NCBI GenBank assembly: GCA_023128855.1
Contig: JAGMDE010000056.1
Coordinates: 1 to 13,548, forward strand
Source: Thermoplasmatales archaeon
Lineage (GTDB): Archaea > Thermoplasmatota > E2 > DHVEG-1
Length of the DNA stretch: 13,548 bases
Reading direction: 5' to 3'
Numbering within the stretch: the first letter of the stretch is position 1; each line of letters starts with the position of its first letter. Shown here in pieces: positions 12,985 to 13,548 of this stretch. The position numbers and the translations under genes are program-made. The notes beneath the pieces were generated by a model. That model saw only the letters and a list, made by a program, of their open reading frames with translations. It was not told the origin of the DNA and made no database searches.

Positions 12985-13105
12985 TTATAGTCCTAGCAGG
13001 TGTCTTAGTATTGGGAACGCATTCGGGAATCGCTCTAGCAATCTTAAGAACAAAGAGAATTGGTTGCTATTTTGTTTTTCATTGTGCTGCCACTGAGCAA
13101 GTCTA
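12985..13105 (-). other. C-terminal tail of the second exported protein, in a different frame
   Basis: This frame reads QNSNQFSLFLRLLERFPNAFPILRHLLGL (quoted in two parts: QNSNQFSLFLRLL, ERFPNAFPILRHLLGL) and stops at 12985-12987. The Q/S/N linker and amphipathic helix correspond to QQSSQSQSIFLQFLKRFLE of the FG-GAP protein. The upstream body stops in another frame at 13103-13105, so the tail needs a frameshift to be attached. Such a short conserved tail with no large hydrophobic segment may be a sorting or anchoring signal; that is an inference. Confidence 0.55.
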
Positions 13106-13548
13106 AACAATTGTTTTCTGGCCATATGGATAGAGATAGTAATAAGGATTTTCAGGGGGCCTTGGAATCGTATCATTAGCATTGTTATCTTCTAGATGCA
13201 GGATTTCGTTAATTCGTCCTGTAGAGTTATACAGATTGAGTGTGCATTTATACCACCCTTCTTCTCCGTCTTCTGGGACAGTAAGCATTATAGTATCCTG
13301 AATACCCGCTGAGGTAACGGTGTAATTAACTATTTTATTAGCAACGACCTCTCCTGATTCGGCCTTTGTGAGAGATGCATTAACCATTACCAGATCACGG
13401 GGTAGAGAGGTTTTTATCGTAAACGCGGCTTTTATGGAATCTGGCAGGTCATCTTCATCATTAGGTGAATCAATAGCCGTGAAAGTGTTATCTTCAAACC
13501 AACAGTCAGGATTGATAGTAAAATATTTTGTAACATTCCATACCATCT
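13103..13548 (-). CDS. Second exported/surface protein, C-terminal Ig-like region, partial (5' end outside the window)
   Basis: The frame is open to the right window edge, so the apparent Met at 13546 is internal. The visible 147 residues are beta-rich with many N-glycosylation-type sites (NVT, NAS, NYT, NST, NDT), typical of extracellular archaeal proteins. Features include a SPNDEDDLPDSI segment (possible Ca-binding or linker), ASLTKAESGEVVANKIVNYTV and an Ig-like IMLTVPEDGEEGWYKCTLNLYNS block near residues 92-110. It ends PENPYYYLYPYGQKTIV. The function is unknown. A related C-terminal tail follows in another frame (12985-13105), so the gene is probably frameshifted near its end. It is followed by repeat R4, as the FG-GAP gene is followed by R3. 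Confidence 0.6.
   Translation of the reverse strand, partial: MVWNVTKYFTINPDCWFEDNTFTAIDSPNDEDDLPDSIKAAFTIKTSLPRDLVMVNASLTKAESGEVVANKIVNYTVTSAGIQDTIMLTVPEDGEEGWYKCTLNLYNSTGRINEILHLEDNNANDTIPRPPENPYYYLYPYGQKTIV

Noticed and set aside
1..13548. tRNA or rRNA genes
   Set aside because: A visual scan found no GGTTCRAATCC-like T-arm with a matching acceptor stem and no rRNA-like conserved stretches. A tRNAscan run would be needed to exclude intron-containing tRNAs.

Overview
The window looks archaeal, AT-rich, and most like an uncultivated member of the Thermoplasmatota (Euryarchaeota). The evidence is an archaeal-type pyruvoyl-dependent arginine decarboxylase, a DUF2240 protein, a HisA-related COG1411-type protein, archaeal TctA-like and COG2522-type HTH proteins, BRE/TATA boxes about 26 nt upstream of several start codons (leaderless messages), and oligo-pyrimidine tracts in place of hairpin terminators. 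The family calls are from recognition and the phylum is an inference.

Left part (1-7263), ordinary and compact. The 3' end of a TctA-family permease (+) runs tail to tail, with a 20-nt overlap, into a block of six minus-strand genes. Read from 7263 down, these are: a polytopic membrane protein with a degenerate M50-like layout, a membrane-anchored bPH2-domain protein that overlaps it by 11 nt, pyruvoyl arginine decarboxylase, phosphoenolpyruvate synthase, the HisA-like protein, and DUF2240. The last two overlap by 17 nt. Internal TATA boxes suggest four transcripts.

Middle part (7264-10385), accessory and partly decayed. It holds two small plus-strand transcription factors (COG2522-type HTH and Lrp/AsnC), a 29-codon ORF with the best Shine-Dalgarno of the window, a truncated CBS-domain gene, an orphan 128-aa protein, a small Cys-rich protein apparently broken by a start-codon change and a frameshift, and an unlisted 51-aa protein made almost entirely of four CxxCxGxG zinc motifs.

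Right part (10386-13548) holds two minus-strand genes for exported proteins. One has a signal peptide, an FG-GAP-type beta-propeller and an Ig-like domain. The other is cut by the window edge. Both end in a related C-terminal tail (Q/S/N linker, FLxxLxRFLERFPNxFPIL-like helix), and in both the reading frame is broken in or just before that tail.

The main unlisted signal is a dispersed repeat family of four clear copies and one short copy, at about 7374-7535, 9175-9230, 9298-9430, 10530-10690 and 12833-12972. All are in the same orientation and almost entirely in non-coding sequence. Two copies sit immediately downstream of the tail-bearing exported-protein genes, start with the same pyrimidine-rich terminator-like tract, and are followed by related coding remnants ending EPxFRLIPK. 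I read this as a recurring 3' module (anchor tail, terminator, conserved 3' spacer, remnant ORF) that spreads or is exchanged between surface-protein genes. A second signal is a TTACAAAATGTT operator-like motif, present twice before the HTH gene and once, as a perfect inverted repeat, before the FG-GAP gene. It suggests that the local regulator controls the exported protein.
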